This document shows, in pieces, positions 44,963 to 54,285 of a stretch of 64,000 nt of DNA. A program made the translations under genes and the position numbers. The DNA lies in assembly GCF_002289565.1 (NCBI RefSeq), contig NZ_NTFY01000020.1, positions 1 through 64,000 of the forward strand, in the 5' to 3' direction. The notes beneath the pieces are model-generated. The model saw only the letters and a list, made by a program, of their open reading frames with translations. It did no database searches and was not told the DNA's origin. The DNA is from Rhodopirellula sp. SM50. GTDB lineage: Bacteria > Planctomycetota > Planctomycetia > Pirellulales > Pirellulaceae. Position 1 is the stretch's first letter. Each line of letters starts with the position of its first letter.

Positions 44963-47900
44963 TTAACGTCCGCCGCCGGGACGACCGCCGCCACCACCGG
45001 GAGCACCACCGCGTCCGCCGCCACCGCCGAAGGGTGATCCTCCGCCACCACGGCCGCCGCCGAATCCGCCGGGGCGTCCGCCGCCGAAGGGGCTGCCGCC
45101 GCCACCGCCGCCGAACCGCGATCGAAACGCTTCGATCCGTTGCCGCATCGCATCAGCCGCTTCGGTGCTGCTGCTGCTATCGCCTCCGGTCCGCGCCCCG
45201 GGGGTACTGGAGGACGAGGAACCGCTGTCTTTGGTTTCCACTTTGGCGCTGAGGATGGCTTCCAACGCTTGCACGATGGTGTTTCCGTTGAGTGTGCCGG
45301 GCAGCGTGTAAACGACGGTCTCGTCTTCATTGACGCGGCCACCTTGATCGAGCGCCTCGACCAGCATTTGAATCTCTTCAAAATCTTTGGTCGTGGCCGT
45401 GACCACCAGCGAGTTGCTTTGGACGTCGACGGCAACCGTAATTTTCGAGCGTTCGCTTTTCGCCGTCTCGGCACCGCCGCCGCGGCCGCCTCGACCGCCG
45501 CGCAGGGCGTTGATGAAATCTTCCGGCGAGGGTTGCCCGCCACGACCGCCGCCTCCGCCGGCGTTGCTGCGTCCCTGATCCGCACCGGCGACACGATCGG
45601 CGTAGATCTCTTTGACCACCTTGGCGACTTCCGCCGCACTTTGATACAGCACGGGGATCATCCGCGGCGTCGCGGTCAATTCAATGTCTTCGGGACTTTC
45701 CTCGATGTCGATTTTTTCAAGCACCATCTCGATGACTTGCAAATCCAGTTCGTTGGCTTGGATGAACAGCGCGTTGAGCCGTAGATCGGGAACGATGTTG
45801 ACCGAACCGGTGGAGGTCAAAATGGACTTGGCCGAAGAGGTCTCGCCACCGCCACCGCCGGCCAATCCCATCAGTCCACCCAACATGCCGCCGCCGAGTC
45901 CGCCGGTGATTGTGTCGGTCAAGCTGCCCGCCGAGTCGCCGCCGCCGAGAATGCTGGCGATCATTTCGGCTGCGATATCGGCCTGGATGTATTTCAACCA
46001 GTAGATCGTCGGCAGGTCACTGGAGGTTCCCATCGGGCCGATCAGTTGAGACAGCAGTTCTTCTAATTCGTCCAACGCTTCGGTGTCATCCGAAGCGATC
46101 CGAATGCCGTTGGGCGTCAGTTCGATCATGATGTCCGGACTGGGCGATTTGGCGACTTCGGTGGTGACCGGTTCGGACGGATCATTGGCGGGTTGGTTGT
46201 CCGCGGGGCTGGATGCCGCCGGGCTGGATGTCGTTGGCGCTTGGGTGAGGTAGTAGAACCGTTGCGTATCGACGCGGGATGCGTCGAGATTGCTGGCAGG
46301 GTTCGACGTCGATTGCGTCGGCGGCGAGTTGGAGTTGGAAGGAGCCCGCTGGATCTTGCGATCACGGATGCCGTTGGATTCACCGGCCCCGGACGGAGAC
46401 ACCACCCGGATCGGATTATCGCGTCCGGTCATTCGCCAATACAGTTGCAGCTGTCGCAACGCGTCTTCGGCTTGACGTCCGTTGAGCGGCAACAGTCGGA
46501 CTTTCCCGCTGAGCAACCCTTCGCTGGTGGTGCCGTCGAGTTGTTCGAGCAATCGTCGGACCTGTTCGATTTCGTCTTGCGAGCCGCGAACCCATAGTTT
46601 TCCGGTCGCGGGATCACCGTCGACGATCGGACCGCTGGCGTTTTCTTCGGTCACGCCGAAGTACTTGTTGATGGTCAGCAAGGCTTGGGCGGGGTCGATG
46701 CGTTTGAGCTGAAAGACTTCGAAGTTTTCACCGCTGCCTTCCATCTTGGCAATCACCTCGGTGATCTGTTTATGGGTGTTGGGTGTTGCGAAGGCGATGA
46801 TGGCGTTGGTGGCGGGGTCGATGGCGACCCGCGTGCCGGGTTCGTCTTGCAACAGCGTTTGCAGCACTTCGAACACGGTGGCGGGGTCGGCCACGCGCAC
46901 GAAATGGGTTTGGAAGACGGGGCGAGCCACTTCTGCTTCGGTGGCGTCAGCGGAACCTTCCAGCGGTTGGTCGGCTTTGGCGATCAGGTTCTCCAGGATG
47001 CTGACCTTGGATCGCAACCCGGTGGCGTAGATTCGATCACCATAGAGTCCGACGGAGATCCGAATGTCGTCGTTGGAGTTTTCGGCGGCTTCCAGGCCCA
47101 GCAAGGGTCGAGCGGTTTGCAGCAATTCCTCGGCGCTGCGGTGTTGCAGTTTGATCTCGTGCACTTCCTGGTCGGACTGTTTGATGACCTCGCGGATCGC
47201 GACCAGTTTCTCAGCCCGTTCGGTCACCTTGGCTTGGCGGGCGCTGTCGAGCACGATCACCCGCCCCCAGGGCCCGACCATCTGCGGCAATTGCGTCTTG
47301 GCTTCGTCGGGTGTCATGCTGCCGAGCGGGAAGATCGCGGTCACGATGTCGCTCTTGCCGCGTGATTCCAGTTCGTCCAGCGGGACCAGATCGGCCAACT
47401 CGCTGATCAGTTTGTCGGCGTTTTCGACTTCCAAATCGATCAAGAACAGCATCCGACCGCGTCGGACCAAGGCGTAACCGCGATCGAGCAACAATCGATT
47501 CAACAGATCCAACGCCTCGGCGACCGTGTACATCCGCGAGCGATCGATGAAGGAGATCGAGCCCTCCGGATAGCGGTCGATCTGGAGCGACAAATCGCCT
47601 TCGGTCGCCATCCAATTCAGCACGTCTTTCCAGCTGGCGCCGGTGAAATTGAATCGCAGCAACGGCTGTTGGGGGCGATCGAGTTCTTGCAACAAAATCC
47701 GTGCGGCTTCCTCCGGTGTCACATCCGAGCCGCGGATTCCCTGTGAAGGTTCAGTCGCCGGGGGTTGGTCTGAGGGCTGGTCTGAGGGTGAGGCGGGGAC
47801 TTGGTCTGCGCTGTCGATCTCCTCCGCCGGGGCGTCGGCCGTTTCGGCTGCCGGGTCTCCCTCGGGCGTCTGTTCTTGTGCCGAAAGCGTCGAGATCGGC

Positions 47901-48082
47901 AGCATGGAGGCCAACACGGCGGCGAAAAGGATCTGAAGAGACGACTTCGCCAGCCCGGACGGCTGCCGCAGCGGCAGGCGGATGCTGGCGCCGATCGGTG
48001 CGTTGCTATCGGTGCACGAGCTTTCGTTGCACGAGCTGTTGTTGCACGAGCCTTTGTTGCACGATGGGAGTTGGAAATGCAT
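44963..48082 (-). CDS. Secretin-domain protein with repeated N1-type domains and Gly-rich tail
   Basis: A 1039-residue protein with several secretin N-type domains (ring-building repeats such as VFEVLQTLLQDEPGTRVAID, QVIEMVLEKIDIEESPEDIE and IQMLVEALDQGGRVNEDETV). The C-terminal 60 residues are Gly/Arg-rich (GGGRGGGGSPFGGG). I see no typical C-terminal secretin pore block, so this may be an auxiliary ring protein, or a strongly divergent outer-membrane secretin. A signal-like helix lies at about 45-65 (LQILFAAVLASMLPIS). The N-terminus has an odd CX4C repeat (residues 8-23). The gene starts the secretion operon. GspD is the nearest function; pore formation is not shown. Confidence 0.82.
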   Translation of the reverse strand: MHFQLPSCNKGSCNNSSCNESSCTDSNAPIGASIRLPLRQPSGLAKSSLQILFAAVLASMLPISTLSAQEQTPEGDPAAETADAPAEEIDSADQVPASPSDQPSDQPPATEPSQGIRGSDVTPEEAARILLQELDRPQQPLLRFNFTGASWKDVLNWMATEGDLSLQIDRYPEGSISFIDRSRMYTVAEALDLLNRLLLDRGYALVRRGRMLFLIDLEVENADKLISELADLVPLDELESRGKSDIVTAIFPLGSMTPDEAKTQLPQMVGPWGRVIVLDSARQAKVTERAEKLVAIREVIKQSDQEVHEIKLQHRSAEELLQTARPLLGLEAAENSNDDIRISVGLYGDRIYATGLRSKVSILENLIAKADQPLEGSADATEAEVARPVFQTHFVRVADPATVFEVLQTLLQDEPGTRVAIDPATNAIIAFATPNTHKQITEVIAKMEGSGENFEVFQLKRIDPAQALLTINKYFGVTEENASGPIVDGDPATGKLWVRGSQDEIEQVRRLLEQLDGTTSEGLLSGKVRLLPLNGRQAEDALRQLQLYWRMTGRDNPIRVVSPSGAGESNGIRDRKIQRAPSNSNSPPTQSTSNPASNLDASRVDTQRFYYLTQAPTTSSPAASSPADNQPANDPSEPVTTEVAKSPSPDIMIELTPNGIRIASDDTEALDELEELLSQLIGPMGTSSDLPTIYWLKYIQADIAAEMIASILGGGDSAGSLTDTITGGLGGGMLGGLMGLAGGGGGETSSAKSILTSTGSVNIVPDLRLNALFIQANELDLQVIEMVLEKIDIEESPEDIELTATPRMIPVLYQSAAEVAKVVKEIYADRVAGADQGRSNAGGGGGRGGQPSPEDFINALRGGRGGRGGGAETAKSERSKITVAVDVQSNSLVVTATTKDFEEIQMLVEALDQGGRVNEDETVVYTLPGTLNGNTIVQALEAILSAKVETKDSGSSSSSTPGARTGGDSSSSTEAADAMRQRIEAFRSRFGGGGGGSPFGGGRPGGFGGGRGGGGSPFGGGGGRGGAPGGGGGRPGGGR
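48009..48066. repeat. 15-bp coding tandem repeat giving CX4CX4CX4C
   Basis: tgcacgagctttcgt-type units repeat four times at the 5' end of the secretin-like gene. They encode SCNKG/SCNNS/SCNES/SCTDS, placing four evenly spaced cysteines upstream of the signal-like helix. Confidence 0.9.
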
Positions 48083-48609
48083 TATTGCAGCGGTTTTGTC
48101 AAAAGAAGTGGATGAGATTTCGACTCAAGGGGCCTGCCGACCGGCTCATTCTAATTGCCCCCCATCAAATCGCCCGGCACCAATCTCGCCAGTTTTCAGA
48201 GGCGGAGATCACTTGGCCGGCCCACTGATCTAACCTTCTGCGCGGGCCAGGGTTTCTCGACCGATCGCGGAATTCGGTTGATTCGTGCTGTTTTCATGCC
48301 AGTTGATGCCCGCGGAGGTATGGTTTTCGCACTCTATGCCCCTCTGGGCGGGGCATGACGAAGCCCGGAATTGTCTTCGCGGCGGACCCCGTGTTGCCGA
48401 TCGGGCGTAGGATCTGCCGCCGCTGGGCTTCTAAAAAATCTGAGCGAGGGGTGTTTTCAGTTCTACGAACGACACTTTCGGGTTGGTACGATACGCTCTG
48501 ACGCCAGCCGGCGATCGCACACGATTCCGACAGGGCACCAAAGAACCGACGCCGGTTTGCCGCAGGATTAACCACGAGCAGAGCTATCGCTGTTCGCATC
48601 GAAGGGAAC
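48083..48609. other. Divergent intergenic region
   Basis: 527 bp between the secretin operon and map. A short hairpin gcccctctgggcggggc lies at about 48340. No gene is supported; the region likely carries both promoters. Confidence 0.6.
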
Positions 48610-49416
48610 ATGAAAGGAATGCTGCAAAAGCAACGAAAACTGATACTAAACGACCAGCAACGCGATGCGATGCGCCGCGCCGGACGCGTCAATGCGAGCC
48701 TGATGGACTACATCCGCCCGCACATCAAGGCCGGCATCACCACCGGCAGAATCGACGAGATGATCGCACAGTGGACGCTCGACAACGGGCATACCGCGGC
48801 AACGCTGGGGTATCAGAATTTCCCGAAAAGCTGCTGCACGAGCATCAATGAAGTGATCTGCCATGGCATCCCCGGCGACGAGGAGCTCAAAGAAGGCGAC
48901 ATCGTCAACATCGATGTGACCACCATCGTCGACGGCTGGCACGGGGACCAGAGCGAAACGTTCTTGATCGGGGAGGTTTCCGAGGAACGCAAAGCGGTCA
49001 CCCAATGCGCATTCGACTGCATGCACATGGCGATCGATGCGCTGACCCCCGGATGCACGGTCTCGAAAATCGGCGAGACGATCGTGCCCGAGGCGCATCG
49101 GCGTGGTTTCTCGGTCGTCCGAGAATACGTCGGTCACGGACTGGGCAAACAATTTCACTTGGATCCCTCGATCCCGCACTTCCCCAATCGGCAAAGTCGT
49201 ATCGACCGGCTGTTCCCCGGCATGTGTTTCACCGTCGAACCGATGATCAATGCCGGAACCCGCTACGCCCGCTGCGACAAGGCGGACGGATGGACGGTGC
49301 GGACCAAAGACGGTCGACCATCGGCCCAGTTCGAGCACACGGTGATGATGACCGAGGACGGCCCCGAGATTCTGACCCAATGCAACGACGGCCCCCGCAA
49401 AGGCCATCAATTCTAA
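48610..49416 (+). CDS. map: Methionine aminopeptidase, type I
   Basis: A 268-residue enzyme that removes the initiator methionine from nascent proteins in the cytoplasm. All five metal ligands are visible: D102 (NIDVTT), D113 (HGDQSE), H176 (VGHGLGKQFH), E210 (FTVEPM) and E242 (FEHTVMM). Full family length with no N-terminal zinc finger extension. It is followed after 70 bp by a ThuA-domain gene on the same strand, with no obvious functional link. A second map is usually present in planctomycetes, but that cannot be judged here. Confidence 0.96.
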   Translation: MKGMLQKQRKLILNDQQRDAMRRAGRVNASLMDYIRPHIKAGITTGRIDEMIAQWTLDNGHTAATLGYQNFPKSCCTSINEVICHGIPGDEELKEGDIVNIDVTTIVDGWHGDQSETFLIGEVSEERKAVTQCAFDCMHMAIDALTPGCTVSKIGETIVPEAHRRGFSVVREYVGHGLGKQFHLDPSIPHFPNRQSRIDRLFPGMCFTVEPMINAGTRYARCDKADGWTVRTKDGRPSAQFEHTVMMTEDGPEILTQCNDGPRKGHQF

Positions 49417-49485
49417 CGTCGACCGCTCGCCCCGCGACGACCTCTCCTGCTCCATCGGTTGATCCGACTCACCAAGGCCTCCACC

Positions 49486-50373
49486 ATGAATCCGCTCCGT
49501 AGTCTCTCTGTCTGCCGTTTCGCTGTCTGCCGTCGCGCCGTCTGTATGTTCCTGTGCGGCGTCGCGCTGATTTCATTCGCCGCGGTCCAACCGGCCCACG
49601 CGCAAGACAAACCGCTGAAGGTCTTGCTGGTCGCCGGCGGGTGCTGCCATGATTACGCAGCCCAAACCCAGTTGCTGAAGAAAGGCATCGAGGAGCGGAT
49701 CAATGCTGAGGTGACGATCGAATTTAATCCCAGCAAGACGACCAGCACCCGTTTCGAAGTCTACGAATCGGATGACTGGGCCGAGGATTACGACGTGATC
49801 CTGCACGACGAGTGCTCCGCGTCGGTCACCGAACGCCCCTACGTCGATCGTATTTTGGCTGCCCACCGGGCCGGTGTTCCCGCGGTCAACCTGCACTGCG
49901 CCATGCACAGCTACCGCTGGGGCGATTTCCGAAACCCGGTCGAAATCGGGGCCGAGAATGCGGGCTGGTACGAGATGATCGGCGTTCAATCGACCGGCCA
50001 TGGTCCGCAATCCCCGATCGATGTTCACTACACCCAGGCGGATCATCCGATCACCAAGGGGCTGAACAACTGGACGACGATCAACGAGGAGCTTTACAAC
50101 AACGTCCGAGTGTTTGGGAACACCGAAGTGCTGGCGACCGGGGATCAAGTTCAATCGCCGCGAAAGAAGGATCTGAAACAGAACCCTAACGCCAAACCCA
50201 AAACGGCTCAGGCGGTCGTGGTTTGGACCAATCTGTACGGGCCCAACCAAACCAAGATCTTTAGCACCACGCTCGGCCACAACAATGAAACCGTCGGCGA
50301 CGATCGCTACCTGGACCTGGTCTCCCGCGGGATCCTCTGGGCCACCGACAACCTGAACGCGGAAGGCAAATGA
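49486..50373 (+). CDS. Secreted ThuA-domain protein
   Basis: A 295-residue protein from the ATG at 49486, with a signal peptide (FLCGVALISFAAVQPAHAQ ending near 37). The ThuA-like (class I glutamine-amidotransferase-like) fold covers nearly all the rest: VLLVAGGCCHDY, YDVILHDECS, NLHCAMHSYRWGDF and the TKIFSTTLGHN end block. ThuA-like domains are very frequent in planctomycetes and are linked with carbohydrate use, but the reaction is unproven. The hairpin at 50403 sits just past its stop. Confidence 0.9.
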   Translation: MNPLRSLSVCRFAVCRRAVCMFLCGVALISFAAVQPAHAQDKPLKVLLVAGGCCHDYAAQTQLLKKGIEERINAEVTIEFNPSKTTSTRFEVYESDDWAEDYDVILHDECSASVTERPYVDRILAAHRAGVPAVNLHCAMHSYRWGDFRNPVEIGAENAGWYEMIGVQSTGHGPQSPIDVHYTQADHPITKGLNNWTTINEELYNNVRVFGNTEVLATGDQVQSPRKKDLKQNPNAKPKTAQAVVVWTNLYGPNQTKIFSTTLGHNNETVGDDRYLDLVSRGILWATDNLNAEGK

Positions 50374-50402
50374 GCGTCGGGTGAATGCGGGTGGCCGCTG
50401 AC

Positions 50403-50460
50403 TGTGGGATAGGCTTCCAGCCTGTCGATGCGACAAAGAGAGGCCGCCAGCCTATTCCAC
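50403..50460. repeat. Interspersed palindrome (ggataggcttccagcc), copy 3
   Basis: gtgggataggcttccagcct faces aggccgccagcctattccac between the convergent ThuA and EgtD genes; a likely bidirectional terminator by position. Confidence 0.85.
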
Positions 50461-50464
50461 GACT

Positions 50465-51451
50465 CTATGGGGCGTTCTGCTGCGAACCCACGCCGCTGAC
50501 CACCAGATGCAGCACGGCGAACAGTCGGTCATCGTCGGTCCAACTGCGATGCAATTCTAACCCTGCGCGAGCGGCCAGCTTCGAAAAGCCTTCGATCGTG
50601 TACTTGTGCGAATACTCGGTGTGAATGAATTCACCTGCATCGAGCTGAAACGATGTCTCCGCGATGCGGATCGTTTGTCGTTTCAACGAGCGAATGTAGA
50701 TTTCGATTCGGGACGCCGCATTATTGTAAAACGCGACGTGTTCGAAGGCTTCCACGTCGATCTCGGCATCCAGTTCGTCGCGAATCCGATGCAACAGATT
50801 GAGATTAAACGCCGCCGTCACGCCGGAATCGTCGTTGTACGCACGTTCCAAGATTTCGACATCTTTGACCAGGTCGATCCCGATCAGCAACCCGCCGCCA
50901 TCGCCGCATCGCTCGGTGATCGATCGTAACAGTCGCTCCGCCTCGGCCGGTTCAAAATTCCCGATCGTCGATCCGGGAAAGTAAACGGCGCAGTGCGTCG
51001 CGGGTTGCCGTGGGGTTGGGAGTGAAAACGGACGGGTGAAATCGGCGGTCACCGGAATGATTTCGAGGTGCGGGTAATCCGCCCGCAAGCGCTCGGCGAC
51101 CCGTTGCAGATGCCGATGCGAGATATCGACCGGGACGTAAGCGGCCGGGTCGATCAGATGATCCAGCAAGATTCGAGTTTTAATGCTGCTGCCGCTGCCA
51201 TATTCCACCAGCATCGCTCTGGCATCGATCTGCGCCCCCATTTCGGACGCGTATCGGTCCATGATGGCTTGCTCGGTCCGAGTCAAATAGTACTCGTCGA
51301 GTTCACAGATTTCATCAAACAACGCCGACCCACGTTTGTCGTAAAAGTACTTGCACGGCAAACGTTTGGGACTTTCGCCGAGTCCTGTGATCACGTCGTG
51401 CTGAAAGGTGATCCATCGAGAAGACGCTTTAGGTGGTGCGGTTTTTAACAC
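50465..51451 (-). CDS. egtD: L-histidine N-alpha-methyltransferase (EgtD)
   Basis: About 328 residues from the GTG at 51451 (upstream TTG starts at 51484/51481 are alternatives; no ATG is available). The EgtD/DUF2260 family signatures are clear: KYFYDKRGSALFDEICELDE, LVEYGSGSSIKTR for SAM, FPGSTIGNFEP and HTEYSHKYTI near the end. EgtD trimethylates histidine to hercynine, the first step of ergothioneine synthesis. It lies immediately downstream of egtB on the same strand, so both steps to the sulfoxide intermediate are encoded together. Cytoplasmic. Confidence 0.93.
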   Translation of the reverse strand: MLKTAPPKASSRWITFQHDVITGLGESPKRLPCKYFYDKRGSALFDEICELDEYYLTRTEQAIMDRYASEMGAQIDARAMLVEYGSGSSIKTRILLDHLIDPAAYVPVDISHRHLQRVAERLRADYPHLEIIPVTADFTRPFSLPTPRQPATHCAVYFPGSTIGNFEPAEAERLLRSITERCGDGGGLLIGIDLVKDVEILERAYNDDSGVTAAFNLNLLHRIRDELDAEIDVEAFEHVAFYNNAASRIEIYIRSLKRQTIRIAETSFQLDAGEFIHTEYSHKYTIEGFSKLAARAGLELHRSWTDDDRLFAVLHLVVSGVGSQQNAP

Positions 51452-51502
51452 GGTGCGTACCCTGGTCCATGGTCGAGTCAACAATCGGGGGACTCTAGTA
51501 GC

Positions 51503-52870
51503 TTAGCAACGTGCCAACCGGATGCCGGTAAATTGCCAGCGAGACTCTGGGGCGAAGAAATTGCGATAGGTCGGTCGCGTATGTCCAGACGGAGTCGCGC
51601 ACGATCCGCCTTTGAGCACGAAGACGTTGCACATGAATTTTCCGTTGTATTCGCCCAACGCACCCGCCGGTGCACGGTAGCCGGGGTATGCCGAGTAATG
51701 ACTGCTGGTCCATTCCCACACGTTGCCCATTGCGTCGGCCAATAGAGGTCGCTCCGAGACGTCTCCGTCGATGCCGCCATAGTGGGATTGCGGATTGCAG
51801 TAGCTGTCCGTGCCAGACAACTTGGGGTGGATGCAGCGGCCGCTGCGGAGCAGTTCGTCGCCCCAGTTGCCACGCTGCGATGCCGAGAATGGGTCGTCCA
51901 GTTGGCAGCAGACGGCGTGCTCCCATTCGGCTTCGGTTGCCAACCGGCACCCGGCCCAGCGGGCATACGCGTCGGCTTCGAAATAACTGACATGGCAGAC
52001 GGGCTGATCGAGCCGAATCGGCTTGCGTCCGGACAACGTGAAGTGGGACCATCGCGAACCGGTTTTGGTCCAATACAACGGCGCTTGCCAGCCGTGCTCG
52101 TTGACCGCCGCCCACCCCAGCGACAACCACAGTTCGGGCCGATCGTATCCCCCGTCTTCCATGAACTCCAGATACTCGCGGTTGGTCACGCAGCGATCGG
52201 CGATTTGAAAGGGTTCCAAAAAAACACGGTGGCGCGGAAGTTCGTTGTCGAAACAAAATGAGTCGCCGTCGTGTCCGATTCGGACCACACCGGGATCAAA
52301 CTCGACCCAGGACTGGCCGACCGCTGTGTCGAGATCTTCGCACGCTCCGTCGCGATAAACCGGTGCAAGCGGATTGCACGACAACGCGTGTTTCAGATCG
52401 GTCAGCATTAATTCCTGATGCTGTTGTTCGTGATGGATTCCGATTTCCAGCACATGCCGCTCATCGGCGGTCAAATCGTGGCCTTCCACGAGCGACCGCA
52501 TCGCTTGATCGACGTGGCTGCGATAGTCGAGCGTTTCGGTCAAACCGGGACGGGAGATCAAGCCGCGTTTTCCCCGCGGGTATTGTTCGCCGACACTGTT
52601 GTAATAGGAATTGAACAAATACTCGAAGCGTTCATCAAACGGTCGGTAATCCCCGCTCGGTTTCAGCAGAAACGTTTCGAAGAACCACGTCGTGTGCGCC
52701 AGGTGCCAACGGATCGGGCTGGCATCGTCCATCGACTGGATCACGCAGTCTTCGGGGGAGAGGGGTTCGGCGATCTGCTCTGAAAACGCACGGACCTGAA
52801 AGAATCGGTCGATCAAACCCTCCGTCGCGTGCGCGTTTTGGACCGCCACCGTCCCGCTGTTGGTATCCAT
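51503..52870 (-). CDS. egtB: Ergothioneine sulfoxide synthase (EgtB)
   Basis: A 455-residue non-haem iron enzyme from the ATG at 52870 (the frame is open 22 codons further). The DinB-type helical domain gives the iron histidines in HLAHTTWFF (H56/H59) and HHEQQHQELM (H147, H151). The FGE/C-type-lectin domain follows with GCRLATEAEWEHAV and GNVWEWTSSHYSAY. EgtB joins sulfur from a thiol to hercynine using oxygen. No egtA, egtC or egtE is nearby, as is common outside actinobacteria. Thiol donor (cysteine or gamma-glutamylcysteine) cannot be told from sequence alone. Confidence 0.94.
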   Translation of the reverse strand: MDTNSGTVAVQNAHATEGLIDRFFQVRAFSEQIAEPLSPEDCVIQSMDDASPIRWHLAHTTWFFETFLLKPSGDYRPFDERFEYLFNSYYNSVGEQYPRGKRGLISRPGLTETLDYRSHVDQAMRSLVEGHDLTADERHVLEIGIHHEQQHQELMLTDLKHALSCNPLAPVYRDGACEDLDTAVGQSWVEFDPGVVRIGHDGDSFCFDNELPRHRVFLEPFQIADRCVTNREYLEFMEDGGYDRPELWLSLGWAAVNEHGWQAPLYWTKTGSRWSHFTLSGRKPIRLDQPVCHVSYFEADAYARWAGCRLATEAEWEHAVCCQLDDPFSASQRGNWGDELLRSGRCIHPKLSGTDSYCNPQSHYGGIDGDVSERPLLADAMGNVWEWTSSHYSAYPGYRAPAGALGEYNGKFMCNVFVLKGGSCATPSGHTRPTYRNFFAPESRWQFTGIRLARC

Positions 52871-53038
52871 GCCAAGGTTCCCCCGTAATAAAATCGAAAT
52901 GTCCCGTGCACTCTGTCGCCAGTGCTTTCTAAGCAACCGATTTTAAGAGACAACCGGGGCGAGCAGGGATGCCGGCGGCAAAAATGTTGAAATCGTTGAT
53001 GGGGTGACAGGGTTCAGACGTGCGCCACTGGCTGACGC

Positions 53039-53162
53039 GACAGTTGATTTAATCCGATCCTACGTGGGATCAGCCGTTTCGCGCGAGCGTACGGGCTTAT
53101 TCACACGAAGCAAACGCACCGGGGCCCGTAGGCTCGCGCCAAACGGCTGATGAAATCAACAG
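53039..53162. repeat. Composite inverted repeat downstream of patatin gene
   Basis: cagccgtttcgcgcgagcgt (53071-53096 in full) mirrors 53124-53149, and outer arms acagttgattt/aaatcaac lie at 53039 and 53152. It fills most of the 320-bp gap between egtB's promoter side and the phospholipase gene; it is a further REP-like family. Confidence 0.8.
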
Positions 53163-53191
53163 ACCGGTGAGCGAGCGGCGCGGGGGGTTAT

Positions 53192-54175
53192 TCAACATGC
53201 GGCGCTGGCGGGGGTCACGTGCCGGAGTGCCGCTCTGGCCGCCTGTAATCCTGACTGAATCAACGCGGTGGGTTCGGTGAAGTCGTACCACGGTCGGTAT
53301 CCGACATCGGGGCGAATCAGAATGTCGGCATGGGGCAACGAGTGGCGACGACACAACCGCTCGCCGATTTCTTCCATTCGCATCACCACATCGATCGCGG
53401 TACCGAACGTGTCGATCCGCTGCACCGAACTGCCGACATCGACGCCGATCGTCAGATCCGAAGCATAGGATTTCGCGATCGACAACGGGATCGCATCCAA
53501 CACGCCGATGTCCGACAACAGCATGTCGTCCCATGGGATCGGAGGAAAAAAACCGGGGATGGCAGTGGATGCCAAGATCGCCTTTCGCAGCGGGCCGCGT
53601 TCCAAAACGACACGATGGCCACTTTTCAAGTCCGCCGCGACGATGCTCAAGGGGATGGATGTTTCTGACAGATCGATATCGGGAACCAAGGCGTCGATCG
53701 CTTCGTGCAAGATCTCATCGGAGAGGATCGACGGTCCACGCACCATCTTCGTCAAGCGGTGACCGTGCCGCATGATGCGTTCCAAACGACGGTACCACAG
53801 TCCGAACCAATCGGCCGGTCCGAGTTGTTGCGCCTGCTTGCGATTGCCGGCCGAGACCTTCGAAGCGGCCGCCATCAGCTGCCGACATTTTTCTGAAAAG
53901 ACCGGTGAATGCAGGAGTCCGATCGCTTTGGCCTGCACCTGTTTGACGTCGGAATCGACGGCGCATAAGCCGCCCATCAAACTACCGATGCTGACCCCAA
54001 CGATGCGCTCGGTTCGAACTCCCGATTCACCGATCGCCTCCATGACACCTAAATGCGCGAGCCCCCGCGCGCCGCCACCGCCCAACGCGATCACCGCGCG
54101 ACGATTGGTTTCGCAGTTGACTTGTCCACCCATCGACAAGACTTGATTCCTGTCCGTGGCTTCGATCATCTTCAT
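53192..54175 (-). CDS. Patatin-like phospholipase (RssA/NTE type)
   Basis: A 327-residue protein from the ATG at 54175, with an aaaggga site 6 bp upstream. The oxyanion loop GGGGARGLAHLG (32-43), the nucleophile GVSIGS (serine 62) and the catalytic aspartate in LSDIGVLD (near 221) are present. Family members hydrolyse phospholipids or acyl groups. It has no signal peptide. It is encoded downstream of the fatty-acid oxidation operon on the same strand, beyond a hairpin, which would fit a supply of fatty acids; that link is inference. Confidence 0.9.
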   Translation of the reverse strand: MKMIEATDRNQVLSMGGQVNCETNRRAVIALGGGGARGLAHLGVMEAIGESGVRTERIVGVSIGSLMGGLCAVDSDVKQVQAKAIGLLHSPVFSEKCRQLMAAASKVSAGNRKQAQQLGPADWFGLWYRRLERIMRHGHRLTKMVRGPSILSDEILHEAIDALVPDIDLSETSIPLSIVAADLKSGHRVVLERGPLRKAILASTAIPGFFPPIPWDDMLLSDIGVLDAIPLSIAKSYASDLTIGVDVGSSVQRIDTFGTAIDVVMRMEEIGERLCRRHSLPHADILIRPDVGYRPWYDFTEPTALIQSGLQAARAALRHVTPASAAC

Positions 54176-54212
54176 TGACGGTCCCTTTTACTTAGCAACG
54201 CGCGGAAAAGAA

Positions 54213-54269
54213 GTGGGATAGGCTTCCAGCCTGTCGACGCTGGAATGGCAGGCCGGAAGCCTATCCCAC
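54213..54269. repeat. Interspersed palindrome (ggataggcttccagcc), copy 4
   Basis: gtgggataggcttccagcct faces ggccggaagcctatcccact, between the acyl-CoA dehydrogenase stop and the phospholipase start. Possible terminator. Confidence 0.88.
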
Positions 54270-54285
54270 TCGCAGCATCCGACAC

